Positions 1 to 13,102 of a stretch of DNA of 64,000 bases are shown here, one piece after another. The stretch covers positions 186,001 through 250,000 of the forward strand of contig NZ_JACIFV010000004.1 in assembly GCF_014197535.1 (NCBI RefSeq), read 5' to 3'. Positions within the stretch are counted from its first letter, which is position 1; the number at the start of each line of letters is the position of its first letter. The position numbers were made by a program, and so were the translations under genes. The stretch is from Rhizobium aethiopicum (GTDB lineage Bacteria; Pseudomonadota; Alphaproteobacteria; Rhizobiales; Rhizobiaceae). Under the pieces are notes generated by a model. That model did not search any database and was not told where the DNA came from. It worked only from the letters and a program-made list of their open reading frames with translations.

Positions 1-515
1 GTTCGCATCCGTCGGTCGACCTGGAACTGACCGTGGCGCTTTCAGGCGTGCTTTATGAGATGCAGGACAATGGCGAAATCGATCTGGTGCTCGCCAAGCG
101 CCGGCTTGGCGATGCGCGCGGAAAACTGGTCTATCGCGAGCCGCTCGTCTGGCTGGCGCGCGATCCTGAACGAGTGCTCGCCTCCGGCCCATTGCCGCTG
201 ATCGCTTTTCCGCCGCCGAGCGTCACGCGGGCGATCGCTTTGGAAGCGCTCGGGCGAAACCGAGTGGCATGGCGGATCGTCTGCACCTGCGGCAGCCTGA
301 GCGGGCTGACGGCAGCAGCGCGGGCGGGAATGGGTGTGCTGGTGCAGCCGCGCAGTATGGCTCCTTCCGGACTGAAAGAGATCGCCGCGGGAAAACTGCC
401 GGTGCTCGAGGACGTGGAATTCGTCTTGGTGCCGCGTAGGGGCGCGGATCAGGTGCTGGTCGCGGCGCTGTCCGACGATATTCTGCAAAAGGTAAGGGGG
501 TTGAGGTCCGCATGA
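1..515 (+). CDS. LysR-type transcriptional regulator, C-terminal part (5' end outside window)
   Basis: The reading frame is open from the first bases of the window and ends at a TGA at 513-515. The visible 170 residues look like the second half of a LysR substrate-binding domain: an early HPSVDLEL segment, then a GEIDLVLAKR-type strand, and a late AGMGVLVQPRSM segment that is typical of the LysR effector domain. The helix-turn-helix half lies before the window, so the target cannot be judged. A GTG at 33 is not the start because homology-like sequence continues upstream of it. The gene is convergent with the threonine aldolase that ends 43 bases away. The family call is quite sure; the ligand is unknown. 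Confidence 0.85.
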   Translation, partial: SHPSVDLELTVALSGVLYEMQDNGEIDLVLAKRRLGDARGKLVYREPLVWLARDPERVLASGPLPLIAFPPPSVTRAIALEALGRNRVAWRIVCTCGSLSGLTAAARAGMGVLVQPRSMAPSGLKEIAAGKLPVLEDVEFVLVPRRGADQVLVAALSDDILQKVRGLRSA

Positions 516-557
516 CCCATCGCCGTCACCGATCAGGAAAGCCCTACCGGGCGGCGC

Positions 558-1610
558 TCAGGCAGCCAGACACCTCAGGAAACCATCCACGTCAGCTTCT
601 GTGGTCGCGAAGCTGGTGACGAGGCGGATCAGGGTTTCGTTTTCGGAAACGAGTTCCGACGTTGCCGCAGGCGCTGGCCATTCATAGAATTTCGCACCTT
701 TTTCCTCTGCGGTTCTAGCAGCACTCCTGCTGATGACGGCAAACACCTCGTTGGAGGCGGTCGGCCAGGCGAGGCGCCCGGCGCTGCTGGCGGCAATACC
801 GGCGCGTAAGCGGCTGGCCATGGTGTTCGAATGGCGGGCGAGATCGAGCCAGAGGCCGTTTTCGAAATAGGCATCGAACTGGGCGGCGATGAAGCGCGAC
901 TTGGAGAAATGCTGGGCGGCGCGTTTGCGGATGAAAGGCATTTCCTTTGCCCGGTCCGGGGTGAAGAAGACGATCGCTTCCGCGCACCAGCAGCCGTTCT
1001 TGGTGCCGCCGAAGGACAGCATGTCGACGCCACGCTTCCAGGTCATTTCGGCTGGGGTGGCGCCGAGGGCCACCAATGCATTGGCGAAGCGGGCGCCATC
1101 CATGTGGAGCGGCAGGTTGCGCTTCCTCGATATGGCGGCGATCTCGCCGATCTCCGGCAGCGAATAGACGGTGCCGATCTCGGTCGCCTGGGTGATGGTG
1201 ACAGCGCTGGCGCGGCCATGACGGAGGGCATCCTCGGGGAAGTGGGCGATCTTTGCCGAAAGCCTGGCCGGATCGATCTTGCCGGCTTCGCCGTCAACGG
1301 CCATTAGGCGGGCGGCGCCGGAGAAGAATTCCGGCGCGCCGCATTCATCTTCGATCACATGGGCTTCCGAATGGCAGAAGGTAATCCCGCCGGGCCGCTG
1401 GACGCTCGCCAGCGCCAGCGAGTTGGCGGCCGTGCCGGTGGCGACGAAGAAGACGGAAACCTCACGCTCGAAGATCTCGGAGAAGCGGGCCTCGACCTTT
1501 TTGTCGAGATCGCCGGCGCCATAAGCCGGAGCAAAACCCGCCGATTCCGTCAGCAGGCGTTCGGCAATGGATCGGTGGGCGCCGGCCCAATTATCGGAAG
1601 CAAAGAACAT
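558..1610 (-). CDS. ltaE: Low-specificity L-threonine aldolase
   Basis: PLP enzyme of fold type I expected to split L-threonine or L-allo-threonine into glycine and acetaldehyde in the cytoplasm. The 350-residue length fits the beta-eliminating lyase/aldolase family. The FFASDNWAGAH start, the ATGTAAN phosphate-binding segment near residue 58, HMDGARFANA near 169 and the PLP lysine in SFGGTKNG (K204) are all present. It is transcribed alone, away from gltB, and the 538-base gap to gltB holds a perfect inverted repeat at 1715-1757 that could serve either gene. Substrate stereochemistry cannot be read from the sequence. Confidence 0.88.
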   Translation of the reverse strand: MFFASDNWAGAHRSIAERLLTESAGFAPAYGAGDLDKKVEARFSEIFEREVSVFFVATGTAANSLALASVQRPGGITFCHSEAHVIEDECGAPEFFSGAARLMAVDGEAGKIDPARLSAKIAHFPEDALRHGRASAVTITQATEIGTVYSLPEIGEIAAISRKRNLPLHMDGARFANALVALGATPAEMTWKRGVDMLSFGGTKNGCWCAEAIVFFTPDRAKEMPFIRKRAAQHFSKSRFIAAQFDAYFENGLWLDLARHSNTMASRLRAGIAASSAGRLAWPTASNEVFAVISRSAARTAEEKGAKFYEWPAPAATSELVSENETLIRLVTSFATTEADVDGFLRCLAA

Positions 1611-2148
1611 GGCGGAGACCGTGGGGAGTGGAAGGAGCTGAGAGGTTCGCAGCGGACCTTACGCCAAAGCTTCACGGGATCAAGGTTGTCGCCCCCGACA
1701 CATCACCAAAATTGAATTACGCAATCAATAAAAAGAATAGGGCTTATGTGCGTAATTTTATTTCTCCATCGTGGATTATCTGGCAATCTTCCGTCGCAAA
1801 ATCACGATTTTTAACGGAACGCTCTTGCGGACCGAGATCGTTTCTGGCATGGAACTGATGAATTAGGGCAGTGTTGCTGTCCTATTTTGGCCCTTGCGGC
1901 CGAAGAGGCGCCGAAAACCCTGGCAGCGACGGGCTTTCACGCTATAGTTCCTCCGAGCGTCAAGCCCCAGGCGGCGCGCGGAGGCGAATGGCGGGCGCGG
2001 AACGCGACGGTTTGCTTTCCCTAAAGCAGATGTCCGCGGCCGATCTTCACAATGCAACAGCGCTGTCATGCGACGGACCTATTTTCGGGTTGCGGCGCAA
2101 GACGAAAAGCCACCCGCGGCCCCGCGGGCTTCGACAGGAGGAAAGACG
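1611..2148. other. Divergent intergenic region between ltaE and gltB
   Basis: This 538-base stretch holds no convincing gene. Short open frames here lack coding character. It is AT-richer than its surroundings between about 1710 and 1860 and carries a 9-base perfect inverted repeat (1715-1757). The gltB Shine-Dalgarno AGGAGG is at 2136-2141. The long leader suggests that the gltB promoter and any nitrogen or Lrp-type control lie here. No promoter could be placed with confidence. Confidence 0.6.
1715..1757. promoter_or_regulatory. Perfect 9-base inverted repeat, possible operator
   Basis: AATTACGCA at 1715-1723 is matched by TGCGTAATT at 1749-1757. The arm centres are 34 bases apart, about three helical turns, and the spacer is AT-rich. 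This is the geometry of a site bound by a multimeric regulator on one face of the helix. The sequence does not identify the regulator; an Lrp/AsnC-type protein is one possibility given the flanking glutamate synthase and threonine aldolase genes. Confidence 0.45.
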
Positions 2149-6870
<4,722 letters not shown>

Positions 6871-6882
6871 TTTGAACCGGAG

Positions 6883-6915
6883 CATCCGCCACCTGCCGAT
6901 TGCAGGTGGCGGATG
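6883..6915 (+). promoter_or_regulatory. Strong hairpin between gltB and gltD
   Basis: A perfect 14-base stem (CATCCGCCACCTGC at 6883-6896, complement at 6902-6915) closes a 5-base loop 12 bases after the gltB stop. No T-run follows, so it is not a standard intrinsic terminator. It may protect the gltB 3' end, act as a processing site or partly attenuate transcription and so set the GltB:GltD ratio. Confidence 0.7.
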
Positions 6916-7094
6916 ACGGAAATATCTCGACGACCCGTAGCAATGACGACGGCGAAAGGCCGCCCGGATCGCGCGGTGTCCTTCAGGAGATCTGTTCCAA
7001 TGACGGTCAAGACAAGCAACCCGCCCGGGACTCCGGGGACTGACGACAGACAACTGGCCGCGGTGAGGCGGTCATGAGGGTAAGGGACGAAGAC

Positions 7095-8549
7095 ATGGGT
7101 AAGGTTACAGGATTTCTGGAAATCGACCGGCAGGTGGCGAAGTATCAGCCGGCGTCGGATCGCATCCGTCATTTCCGCGAGTTCACGATCCCGATGTCGG
7201 ACCCGGAAGTGCAGAAACAGGCCGCGCGCTGCATGGACTGTGGCATTCCCTATTGTCACGGCCCGACCGGCTGCCCGGTTCACAATCAGATTCCGGATTG
7301 GAATGACCTCGTCTACAACAACAACTGGGAAGCGGCGATCCAGAACCTGCATTCGACCAATAACTTCCCGGAGTTCACCGGCCGCGTTTGTCCCGCACCC
7401 TGCGAGGAAGCCTGCACTTTGAATCTCGAGGATGCGCCGGTCGCCATCAAGACGGTCGAGCAGGCGATTGCCGACAAGGCCTATGAACTCGGTTTCATCC
7501 GGCCGCAGCCGGCGACGGTCCATACCGGCAAGAAGGTCGCCGTCATCGGCTCCGGCCCCGCCGGCATGGCCGCCGCCCAGCAGCTTGGCCGCGCCGGCCA
7601 CGAGGTGCATGTCTATGAGCGCGAGACCAAGCCGGGCGGCCTGCTGCGCTACGGCATTCCGGATTTCAAGATGGAGAAGAACTTCATCGACCGCCGCGTC
7701 GAGCAGATGAAGGGCGAGGGCGTCACCTTCCATTGCGGTGTCAATGTCGGCGTCGATGTCAAGATCGAGCAGTTGCTGGCCGACCACGACGCCGTCCTTT
7801 ACTGCGGCGGCTCCGAGACGCCGCGCGAGGCGGGCATTCCAGGCACCGACCTTGCCGGCGTTCATGATGCCATGCCCTATCTGGTGCAGCAGAACCGTCG
7901 CGTCGGACGCGAGAATATCGACAGCGCCGGCTGGCCGTCGGATCCGATCCTTGCCGGCGCCAAACATGTCGTCGTCGTCGGCGGCGGCGATACGGCTTCG
8001 GACTGCGTCGGCACGGCCTTCCGCCAGGGGGCCGTCAAGGTCACCCAGCTCGATATCCGGCCGCAGCCGCCCGAGAAGGAAGACAAGCTCGCCGTCTGGC
8101 CCTTCTGGGCGACGAAGATGCGCACCTCTTCCTCGCAGGCTGAGGGCGCCGTGCGCGAGTTTCAGGTCGCAACACTCGAATTCGTCGGCGAAGACGGCGT
8201 GCTGACCGGCGTCAAGTGCTGCGAGGTCGACGAGCGCCGGCGGCCGGTTGCCGGCACGGAATTCGTCATCCGCGCCGATCTCGCCTTCATCGCCATCGGC
8301 TTCCGCGGCCCGTTCACGACAAGCGTGCTGAAGGAGCTCGAAGGCAAGCTGACGCTCAACACCGACAAACGCGGCTCGACCAACGTCGTCGCCAACGACC
8401 GCGACTACAAGACCTCGGTCGACAAGCTCTGGACGGCGGGCGACGTGCGCCGCGGCCAGTCGCTGGTGGTCTGGGCGATCCGCGAAGGCCGCCAGGCAGC
8501 GCGCGCCATCGACGAGGCGTTGATGGGCTCGACCGTCCTGCCGAACTGA
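7095..8549 (+). CDS. gltD: Glutamate synthase [NADPH] small subunit
   Basis: FAD- and NADPH-binding subunit that passes electrons to GltB. The ATG at 7095 follows AAGGGACGAAG and gives 484 residues; an in-frame ATG 21 bases earlier is less likely. The N-terminal half carries the two cysteine clusters of the 4Fe-4S ferredoxin-like domain: CMDCGIPYCH with a following GCPV, and CPAPCEEAC. Dinucleotide-binding motifs follow: VIGSGPAGMAAAQ near residue 153 for FAD and VVVGGGDTASDC near 296 for NADPH. A C-terminal TAGDVRRGQSLVV motif closes the flavin domain. It is probably co-transcribed with gltB through a 224-base spacer and ends at a clear terminator. Confidence 0.96.
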   Translation: MGKVTGFLEIDRQVAKYQPASDRIRHFREFTIPMSDPEVQKQAARCMDCGIPYCHGPTGCPVHNQIPDWNDLVYNNNWEAAIQNLHSTNNFPEFTGRVCPAPCEEACTLNLEDAPVAIKTVEQAIADKAYELGFIRPQPATVHTGKKVAVIGSGPAGMAAAQQLGRAGHEVHVYERETKPGGLLRYGIPDFKMEKNFIDRRVEQMKGEGVTFHCGVNVGVDVKIEQLLADHDAVLYCGGSETPREAGIPGTDLAGVHDAMPYLVQQNRRVGRENIDSAGWPSDPILAGAKHVVVVGGGDTASDCVGTAFRQGAVKVTQLDIRPQPPEKEDKLAVWPFWATKMRTSSSQAEGAVREFQVATLEFVGEDGVLTGVKCCEVDERRRPVAGTEFVIRADLAFIAIGFRGPFTTSVLKELEGKLTLNTDKRGSTNVVANDRDYKTSVDKLWTAGDVRRGQSLVVWAIREGRQAARAIDEALMGSTVLPN

Positions 8550-8579
8550 TCGCGTCTCATAGAGGCTGACGAAGACACG

Positions 8580-8607
8580 AACTCCGCCTTTCCGGCGGAG
8601 TTTTTTA
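8580..8607 (+). terminator. Rho-independent terminator after gltD
   Basis: The stem AACTCCGCC / GGCGGAGTT (8580-8588 with 8594-8602) is followed by an uninterrupted T-run to 8606. It closes the gltBD unit. Confidence 0.9.
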
Positions 8608-8763
8608 TTGTGTGCGGCGCGTCCGGCGGGACTTCTTTTTGCCGGTGCGACCGCTTGACGCGCCTGGGTGGGACGCAAGCTTGAAGCAATGCCGGGCGGT
8701 GAGGCTTATGCCTGACGCGGGCTCAGGAGGAGCCGCCGCGAATGATCGACAAGGATTATTCAA

Positions 8764-9390
8764 ATGGTTTCTGCACTCGATAATACCAGGATGGTTTCGG
8801 CCCAATACGCCTTGAAGAATCTTCGTAGCTCCGACGAAAGCTCGGAGGATACGCAGAGTTCGTCGGCGGCAAGCATTCTGAGCAGCTACGGACTCGATTC
8901 GAGCTCCGCGTCGCTTCTTTCCAATCAGGCGCTGTCGGGGCTGCTCGACACGCTTTCGTCCAAGGACGACACCTTCGACGAGACCGACACGACTGACGAC
9001 AGCGCCGATGTGACCAGCGCCTCCTTCATGTCGATGCTGAAGCAGCAGTTGCAGGAAGCGGCCGCGGCCGAAGGCGAAAGCGGCAAGGCTCATGACATGC
9101 TGGCTGCGCTCGAAGCAGGCACGCTCACCATCTCCGATCCGACGCAGGGCGTGTCGATCCCCGCCTGGAACGTCGATGATCCGGATGAGGCCGACACGGA
9201 AAGCAAGGCCGGCGAGGCGATCGATATCAGCGGCTGGAGCGATTTCCTCGATGCGCATCTGGAGCGCGGTTCCGACGGCGCCTTTGTCAAGGAGAACGGC
9301 AGCTATGTCGACCAGACAAACGACAGCAATGCTTTCTTCGGGCTGATCGGCTCGAACTACTATTATCTGAGCTGGCCGCAGGCGGCATAA
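8764..9390 (+). CDS. Hypothetical acidic, serine-rich protein
   Basis: A 208-residue protein of unrecognised family. AAGGA at 8751-8755 supports the ATG at 8764; a second in-frame ATG 27 bases later is also possible. The first 90 residues are dominated by Ser, Asp, Glu and Ala with a LLSNQALSGLLDTLSSKDD segment. The middle is acidic, and the C-terminus is ordered-looking and aromatic (SNAFFGLIGSNYYYLSWPQAA). There is no signal peptide, membrane segment or cysteine cluster. The coding bias resembles the neighbours, so it is probably a real lineage-specific gene. It sits alone between the gltBD terminator and a convergent DUF459 gene. No function can be given. Confidence 0.7.
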   Translation: MVSALDNTRMVSAQYALKNLRSSDESSEDTQSSSAASILSSYGLDSSSASLLSNQALSGLLDTLSSKDDTFDETDTTDDSADVTSASFMSMLKQQLQEAAAAEGESGKAHDMLAALEAGTLTISDPTQGVSIPAWNVDDPDEADTESKAGEAIDISGWSDFLDAHLERGSDGAFVKENGSYVDQTNDSNAFFGLIGSNYYYLSWPQAA

Positions 9391-9391
9391 G

Positions 9392-9419
9392 AAGGCCGCC
9401 TAGCGTAGCCTTTTTATTT
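9392..9419 (+). terminator. Weak terminator-like hairpin after the acidic hypothetical gene
   Basis: AAGGC at 9392-9396 pairs with GCCTT at 9407-9411 and is followed by TTTATTT. The stem is only 5 bases, so the call is tentative. It overlaps the stop of the convergent DUF459 gene. Confidence 0.4.
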
Positions 9420-10622
9420 CACCGAGACTTCGGCCGGCGTCTTGGCCGCCGGCATGCGGTAGTCGTCGACGCGACCGACAGGTGCCGGCGTCATCTCGCC
9501 CTGCTCGACTAGGAGGTCGCGCGGCGATTTCGTCAGGGTCACTGGTGGCGGTCTTGCGCCAAGGAGCTCGGCGCCGCCGTCAAGATTGGGATCGGAGAGG
9601 CTGATCGGCACGGTGTGCTCGACCGGATTGGTCGGAAGGCCGAGACCTGGCAAATTGCTTTCGTCGAGGCGCACCAGATCGGGACTTGCCTGGGTGCCGA
9701 GAATCCGGCGGGCGGGCTTTTCCACATAGAAGGCAAGCTTGCGCCGGCCAGCCTGCGTGAGGTTGATGCCGTCGGAGGTGCGCAGGCGCACCTGCTGGCC
9801 GTTCACGTCGGAACCGGTAACGATGAAATTGCCGTTTTCGTCGACAAAACCATCCCAGATATCGACGAATTCGCCGCCGATGCTCTCGACCTGGTTGCGA
9901 TAGAGCTGGTTCATCTGGACAGCATCGGCCGTCATCTGATCGGATTCGAAGGCGGGAAGACCAACCCAGAGCAGCGGTATCTTGCGGCTGGTGACTTCCT
10001 TGCCGAAAGAAAGGACACGACGGCGATATTCGGCAAACCAGCCATCGGTGCGGAACTTCTCTTTCGCGCTATCGGTCACCATCTGCTGGCGGTCATTGGC
10101 GCCGATCATGACGACGACCATTGCCGGCTTCAGCTCGTCGATCATCTTCGGCAATTGTTCCGGCCAGTCGTAATAGTCGTCGCGGACAAGGCCCGAGGAA
10201 ATGTTGCCGCGGGCTTCGACGATGACGCCCGGTGAAGTCTCGAAGGCGGCGGTAAGCCCGTCGCCGAGGCCGCTGGCAAGGAAATCGCCGACGATCAGGA
10301 TTTTCCGCGCGTCACCAAGCTTCTGCACGACCGGCTCTTCCTGCACGGGCGGCCGCACAGGCGACGCGGTGCGGGTATTGATCACGGCTTTCTGCGCCGG
10401 CGGGCGCTTGCGCTGCTGGCGTCTCGGCTGCTGGACATCAGGGGCCTGCGGCTCGTCGTCGAGATAGCGCCGACCCAGGAAGAAATCGAGGATCGAGCGA
10501 CGCTGGTAACGCTGCTCCTGGGCTTCGGCAACACGAATGGGCGCAAGCACGCCGAGGCATAGCGCAGCCGTCGTCAAGGCAAGCGCGAGCCAGCGGATTG
10601 GGGTTCGATCAGTTTTCGTCAT
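9414..10622 (-). CDS. DUF459 SGNH-hydrolase-like periplasmic protein, apparently lacking catalytic Ser and His
   Basis: A 402-residue exported protein. The ATG at 10622 is chosen because the signal peptide (hydrophobic WLALALTTAALCLGVLAPI then VAEAQ) begins just after it; an ATG 51 bases earlier would bury it. An RK-rich disordered segment precedes the SGNH-like domain from about residue 100. Block I reads IVGDFLASGLGDGL, where the usual GDS nucleophile position is Phe. The block III GxND motif (MIGANDRQQ) is kept. Block V reads SDGINLTQAG, where the usual His of DxxH is Asn. The fold call rests on these motifs; enzymatic activity is doubtful. It lies downstream of, and on the same strand as, a lytic transglycosylase gene 114 bases away, suggesting an envelope or polysaccharide role. 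Confidence 0.8.
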   Translation of the reverse strand: MTKTDRTPIRWLALALTTAALCLGVLAPIRVAEAQEQRYQRRSILDFFLGRRYLDDEPQAPDVQQPRRQQRKRPPAQKAVINTRTASPVRPPVQEEPVVQKLGDARKILIVGDFLASGLGDGLTAAFETSPGVIVEARGNISSGLVRDDYYDWPEQLPKMIDELKPAMVVVMIGANDRQQMVTDSAKEKFRTDGWFAEYRRRVLSFGKEVTSRKIPLLWVGLPAFESDQMTADAVQMNQLYRNQVESIGGEFVDIWDGFVDENGNFIVTGSDVNGQQVRLRTSDGINLTQAGRRKLAFYVEKPARRILGTQASPDLVRLDESNLPGLGLPTNPVEHTVPISLSDPNLDGGAELLGARPPPVTLTKSPRDLLVEQGEMTPAPVGRVDDYRMPAAKTPAEVSVK

Positions 10623-10735
10623 AGCAGTTCCGCATCTGCCGGCATCTTGCACGCAGGGTAGGTCAGCATCCACTCCGCTTATTAGTTAGGTCACGGTTCT
10701 GCCGCTTCCAATCAGATATTGTCCGGCGTCCGCGC

Positions 10736-11959
10736 TTAGCGGCGAAGTGCGTTCAAAAGCGGCAACGAGGGCTCGCCGTTCGGCTGCATGCCGATGCGCT
10801 CCTGCACGGCCGATATCGCCGCTTTCGAACCCGAGCCGAAATTGCCGTCAACCTCGCCATTGTAATAGCCGAGCGTCTTGAGACGGGTCTGCAGCTCGAA
10901 TTTCTCGGTGATGTCGAGCGCGCCGTCGGGACGCGGCCAGCGCTGCTGCATGCCGCCATAGCCGGCGATCTGGTCGGCCAGCAGGCCCACGGCAAGCGCG
11001 TAGCTGTCCGACGCATTGTAGTTCTTGATGGTGAAGAAGTTTGCCGTCATCAGGAAGCCGGGGCCGCCGGCTCCGGCCGGCATTTTCAGCACGGCTTTGG
11101 TGCCGCCGTCGCGGAAGGCCTTGCCGTTCGGCCGTTTCAGACCGAGCTCCGCCCATTGGGCGAGCGTATGGGTCTTGCCGGCCTGCTTGGCGGCTGCGGC
11201 GGGAACGACGACTTCGTAGCCCCAGGTCTTGCCGGTATCCCAGCCGTTCTTCATCAGGAGATTGGCCGAGGTCGCCAGCGCGTCCGGCACCGAATTCCAG
11301 ATATCGCGATGGCCGTTGCCGTCGGCATCGACAGCGTAGAGCAGGTAGCTTGTCGGGATGAACTGAGTGTGGCCCATGGCGCCCGCCCAGGAGCCGGTCA
11401 TCTGACGTGCCGGCACATCGCCGTTCTGCAGGATCTTCAGCGCGGCAACCAGCTGCTTCTTGGCGAATTTGGCCCGGCTCGGATCGGCATAGGCAAGGGT
11501 TGCCAGTGCGCGCGGCACATAATGCAGCCGGTCGTCCTTGTCGAGGATCGCGCCGTAATTCGATTCCATCGACCAGATCGCCAGCAGAATCGTCTTGTCG
11601 ACGCCGAAGCGCTGCTCGATCGCATTGAGCGTCCGCGCATGCTTGACGGCCATCTCGCGACCGATCCTGACCGTGTAGGGGTTAACGCGGGAATCAATGT
11701 AATCCCAGATCTTCGAGGTGAATTCCGGTTGATAGGCCGCCTTTTCGAGCACGGTCGGGTCGGGTTCGCTCACCCCGGAAAAGGCCTTTTGATAGGTTGC
11801 CTTACTGATGCCACTCTCAGCGGCTGTTTGGTAAAAGTCCGCGATCCATTTCTGGAACCGGGAATCGGCTTTCGCGTTGTCGGGGGCCAGCCCTACCTGG
11901 GCGGCGACAACGAGGGCGAGAGCAAGGCCACGAAGGGAGTTTTTGTGATTCTGGATCAT
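10736..11959 (-). CDS. Lytic murein transglycosylase, MltB family, with C-terminal peptidoglycan-binding domain
   Basis: Cleaves the MurNAc-GlcNAc bond of peptidoglycan with formation of a 1,6-anhydro product. The 407-residue precursor starts with a signal peptide (LALALVVAAQVGLA) ending near residue 31. The SLT_2 catalytic domain spans about 35-330 with the catalytic Glu in WSMESNYGAI (E132) and the downstream MGHTQFIPTSY and DGNGHRDIWNSVPDALAT segments typical of MltB. A PG_binding_1 domain occupies about 345-405 (LQTRLKTLGYYNGEVDGNFG). There is no lipobox, so it is probably soluble in the periplasm, unlike E. coli MltB. It is divergent from galU across 203 bases. Confidence 0.92.
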   Translation of the reverse strand: MIQNHKNSLRGLALALVVAAQVGLAPDNAKADSRFQKWIADFYQTAAESGISKATYQKAFSGVSEPDPTVLEKAAYQPEFTSKIWDYIDSRVNPYTVRIGREMAVKHARTLNAIEQRFGVDKTILLAIWSMESNYGAILDKDDRLHYVPRALATLAYADPSRAKFAKKQLVAALKILQNGDVPARQMTGSWAGAMGHTQFIPTSYLLYAVDADGNGHRDIWNSVPDALATSANLLMKNGWDTGKTWGYEVVVPAAAAKQAGKTHTLAQWAELGLKRPNGKAFRDGGTKAVLKMPAGAGGPGFLMTANFFTIKNYNASDSYALAVGLLADQIAGYGGMQQRWPRPDGALDITEKFELQTRLKTLGYYNGEVDGNFGSGSKAAISAVQERIGMQPNGEPSLPLLNALRR

Positions 11960-12162
11960 CGACAGTCGTATCCGTCATCTTCAGTTTTCGGTGCAGCAGG
12001 GGCATCATGTCCGCCCAGACCCGAGACTACAGGAACGGAGTCAACAAATTCTTTACCATGGCGACCCGCGGCGGTCACCATTGCAAAACAGTCGCAATTC
12101 TATACTAGTCAGACGTGAACGGCTTTATTTAAAAGGCGATTTAGTCAAAGCAGGAGGCCTGT

Positions 12163-13050
12163 GTGGCGCATCACAATAAAGTTCGTAAGGCAGTTTTTCC
12201 GGTGGCGGGGTTGGGAACGCGATTCCTGCCGGCAACGAAGGCTGTTCCAAAGGAAATGTTGACCGTTGTCGACAAGCCTATCATCCAATATGTCGTCGAT
12301 GAGGCGCTGGAAGCCGGGATCGAGCATCTGGTCTTCGTCACCGGACGCAACAAGCACATTATCGAAGACTATTTCGACATTCATTTCGAGCTGGAACAGA
12401 CACTGCGCGAGCGCGCCAAGGAGGCGGAAATCACCCTTCTTGCCGAGCAATTGCCGAAGGCCGGGACGGTAAGCTTCACCCGGCAGCAGGAACCGCTCGG
12501 CCTCGGTCACGCCGTCTGGTGCGCCCGCGAGATCGTCGGCGACGAACCTTTCGCGCTGCTGCTGCCCGATATGATCATGAAGGGCGACAAGGGCTGCATG
12601 AAGGGCATGATCGACCTTTACGGCCAGAGCGGCGGCAACATCATCGCTGTCGAGGAATGTGCCCCCGATCAGGCTCATAAATACGGCATCGTTGGCGTCG
12701 GCGAAGCGATCGGCGAAGGCTTCCGCATCACCGGCATGGTGGAAAAGCCTGCCAAGGGAACGGCACCCTCGAATTTCTTCATCAACGGCCGCTACATCCT
12801 GCAGCCGGAGATCTTCAGGATCCTCGAAACCCAGGAGCGCGGCGCCGGCAACGAAATCCAGCTCACCGACGGCATGCTGAAGCTGCTGAAGGAACAGGAT
12901 TTCGCCGGCTACCACTTCCGTGGCACGACCTACGACTGCGGCGCCAAGGATGGCTTCATCCTGGCCAACGTTGCCTACGCCCTCGAACGCGCCGATATCC
13001 GCCCATCGGTCGAAGGCGGCTTCAAGGAATTGCTTGCCGGCCTGAATTAA
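12163..13050 (+). CDS. galU: UTP--glucose-1-phosphate uridylyltransferase
   Basis: Makes UDP-glucose for exopolysaccharide, lipopolysaccharide and cyclic glucan synthesis. The start is GTG at 12163 with AGGAGG at 12152-12157, a strong match that decides against later ATGs. The 295 residues fit the bacterial family. The nucleotide-binding loop [17 protein letters not shown] near residue 16, [14 protein letters not shown], and the [12 protein letters not shown] and [10 protein letters not shown] segments are diagnostic. It is transcribed alone and ends at a hairpin shared with the convergent outer membrane protein gene. Very sure. Confidence 0.96.
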   Translation: MAHHNKVRKAVFPVAGLGTRFLPATKAVPKEMLTVVDKPIIQYVVDEALEAGIEHLVFVTGRNKHIIEDYFDIHFELEQTLRERAKEAEITLLAEQLPKAGTVSFTRQQEPLGLGHAVWCAREIVGDEPFALLLPDMIMKGDKGCMKGMIDLYGQSGGNIIAVEECAPDQAHKYGIVGVGEAIGEGFRITGMVEKPAKGTAPSNFFINGRYILQPEIFRILETQERGAGNEIQLTDGMLKLLKEQDFAGYHFRGTTYDCGAKDGFILANVAYALERADIRPSVEGGFKELLAGLN

Positions 13051-13073
13051 GGTTTGCGCACATGTTGATCGAG

Positions 13074-13102
13074 CGCCGCGCCTCCCACCGGAGGCGCGGC
13101 GT
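13074..13102. terminator. Bidirectional hairpin between galU and the convergent porin-like gene
   Basis: A perfect 12-base GC-rich stem (CGCCGCGCCTCC at 13074-13085 with its complement at 13090-13101) closes a 4-base loop. It directly abuts the stop codon of the gene on the minus strand. The T-runs are short on both sides, so efficiency is uncertain. Confidence 0.65.

Noticed and set aside
12081..12106. galU promoter TTGCAA with TATACT
   Set aside because: The spacer is only 14 bases, outside the usual 16-18; alternatives with better spacing have poor -35 boxes, so no promoter is claimed.
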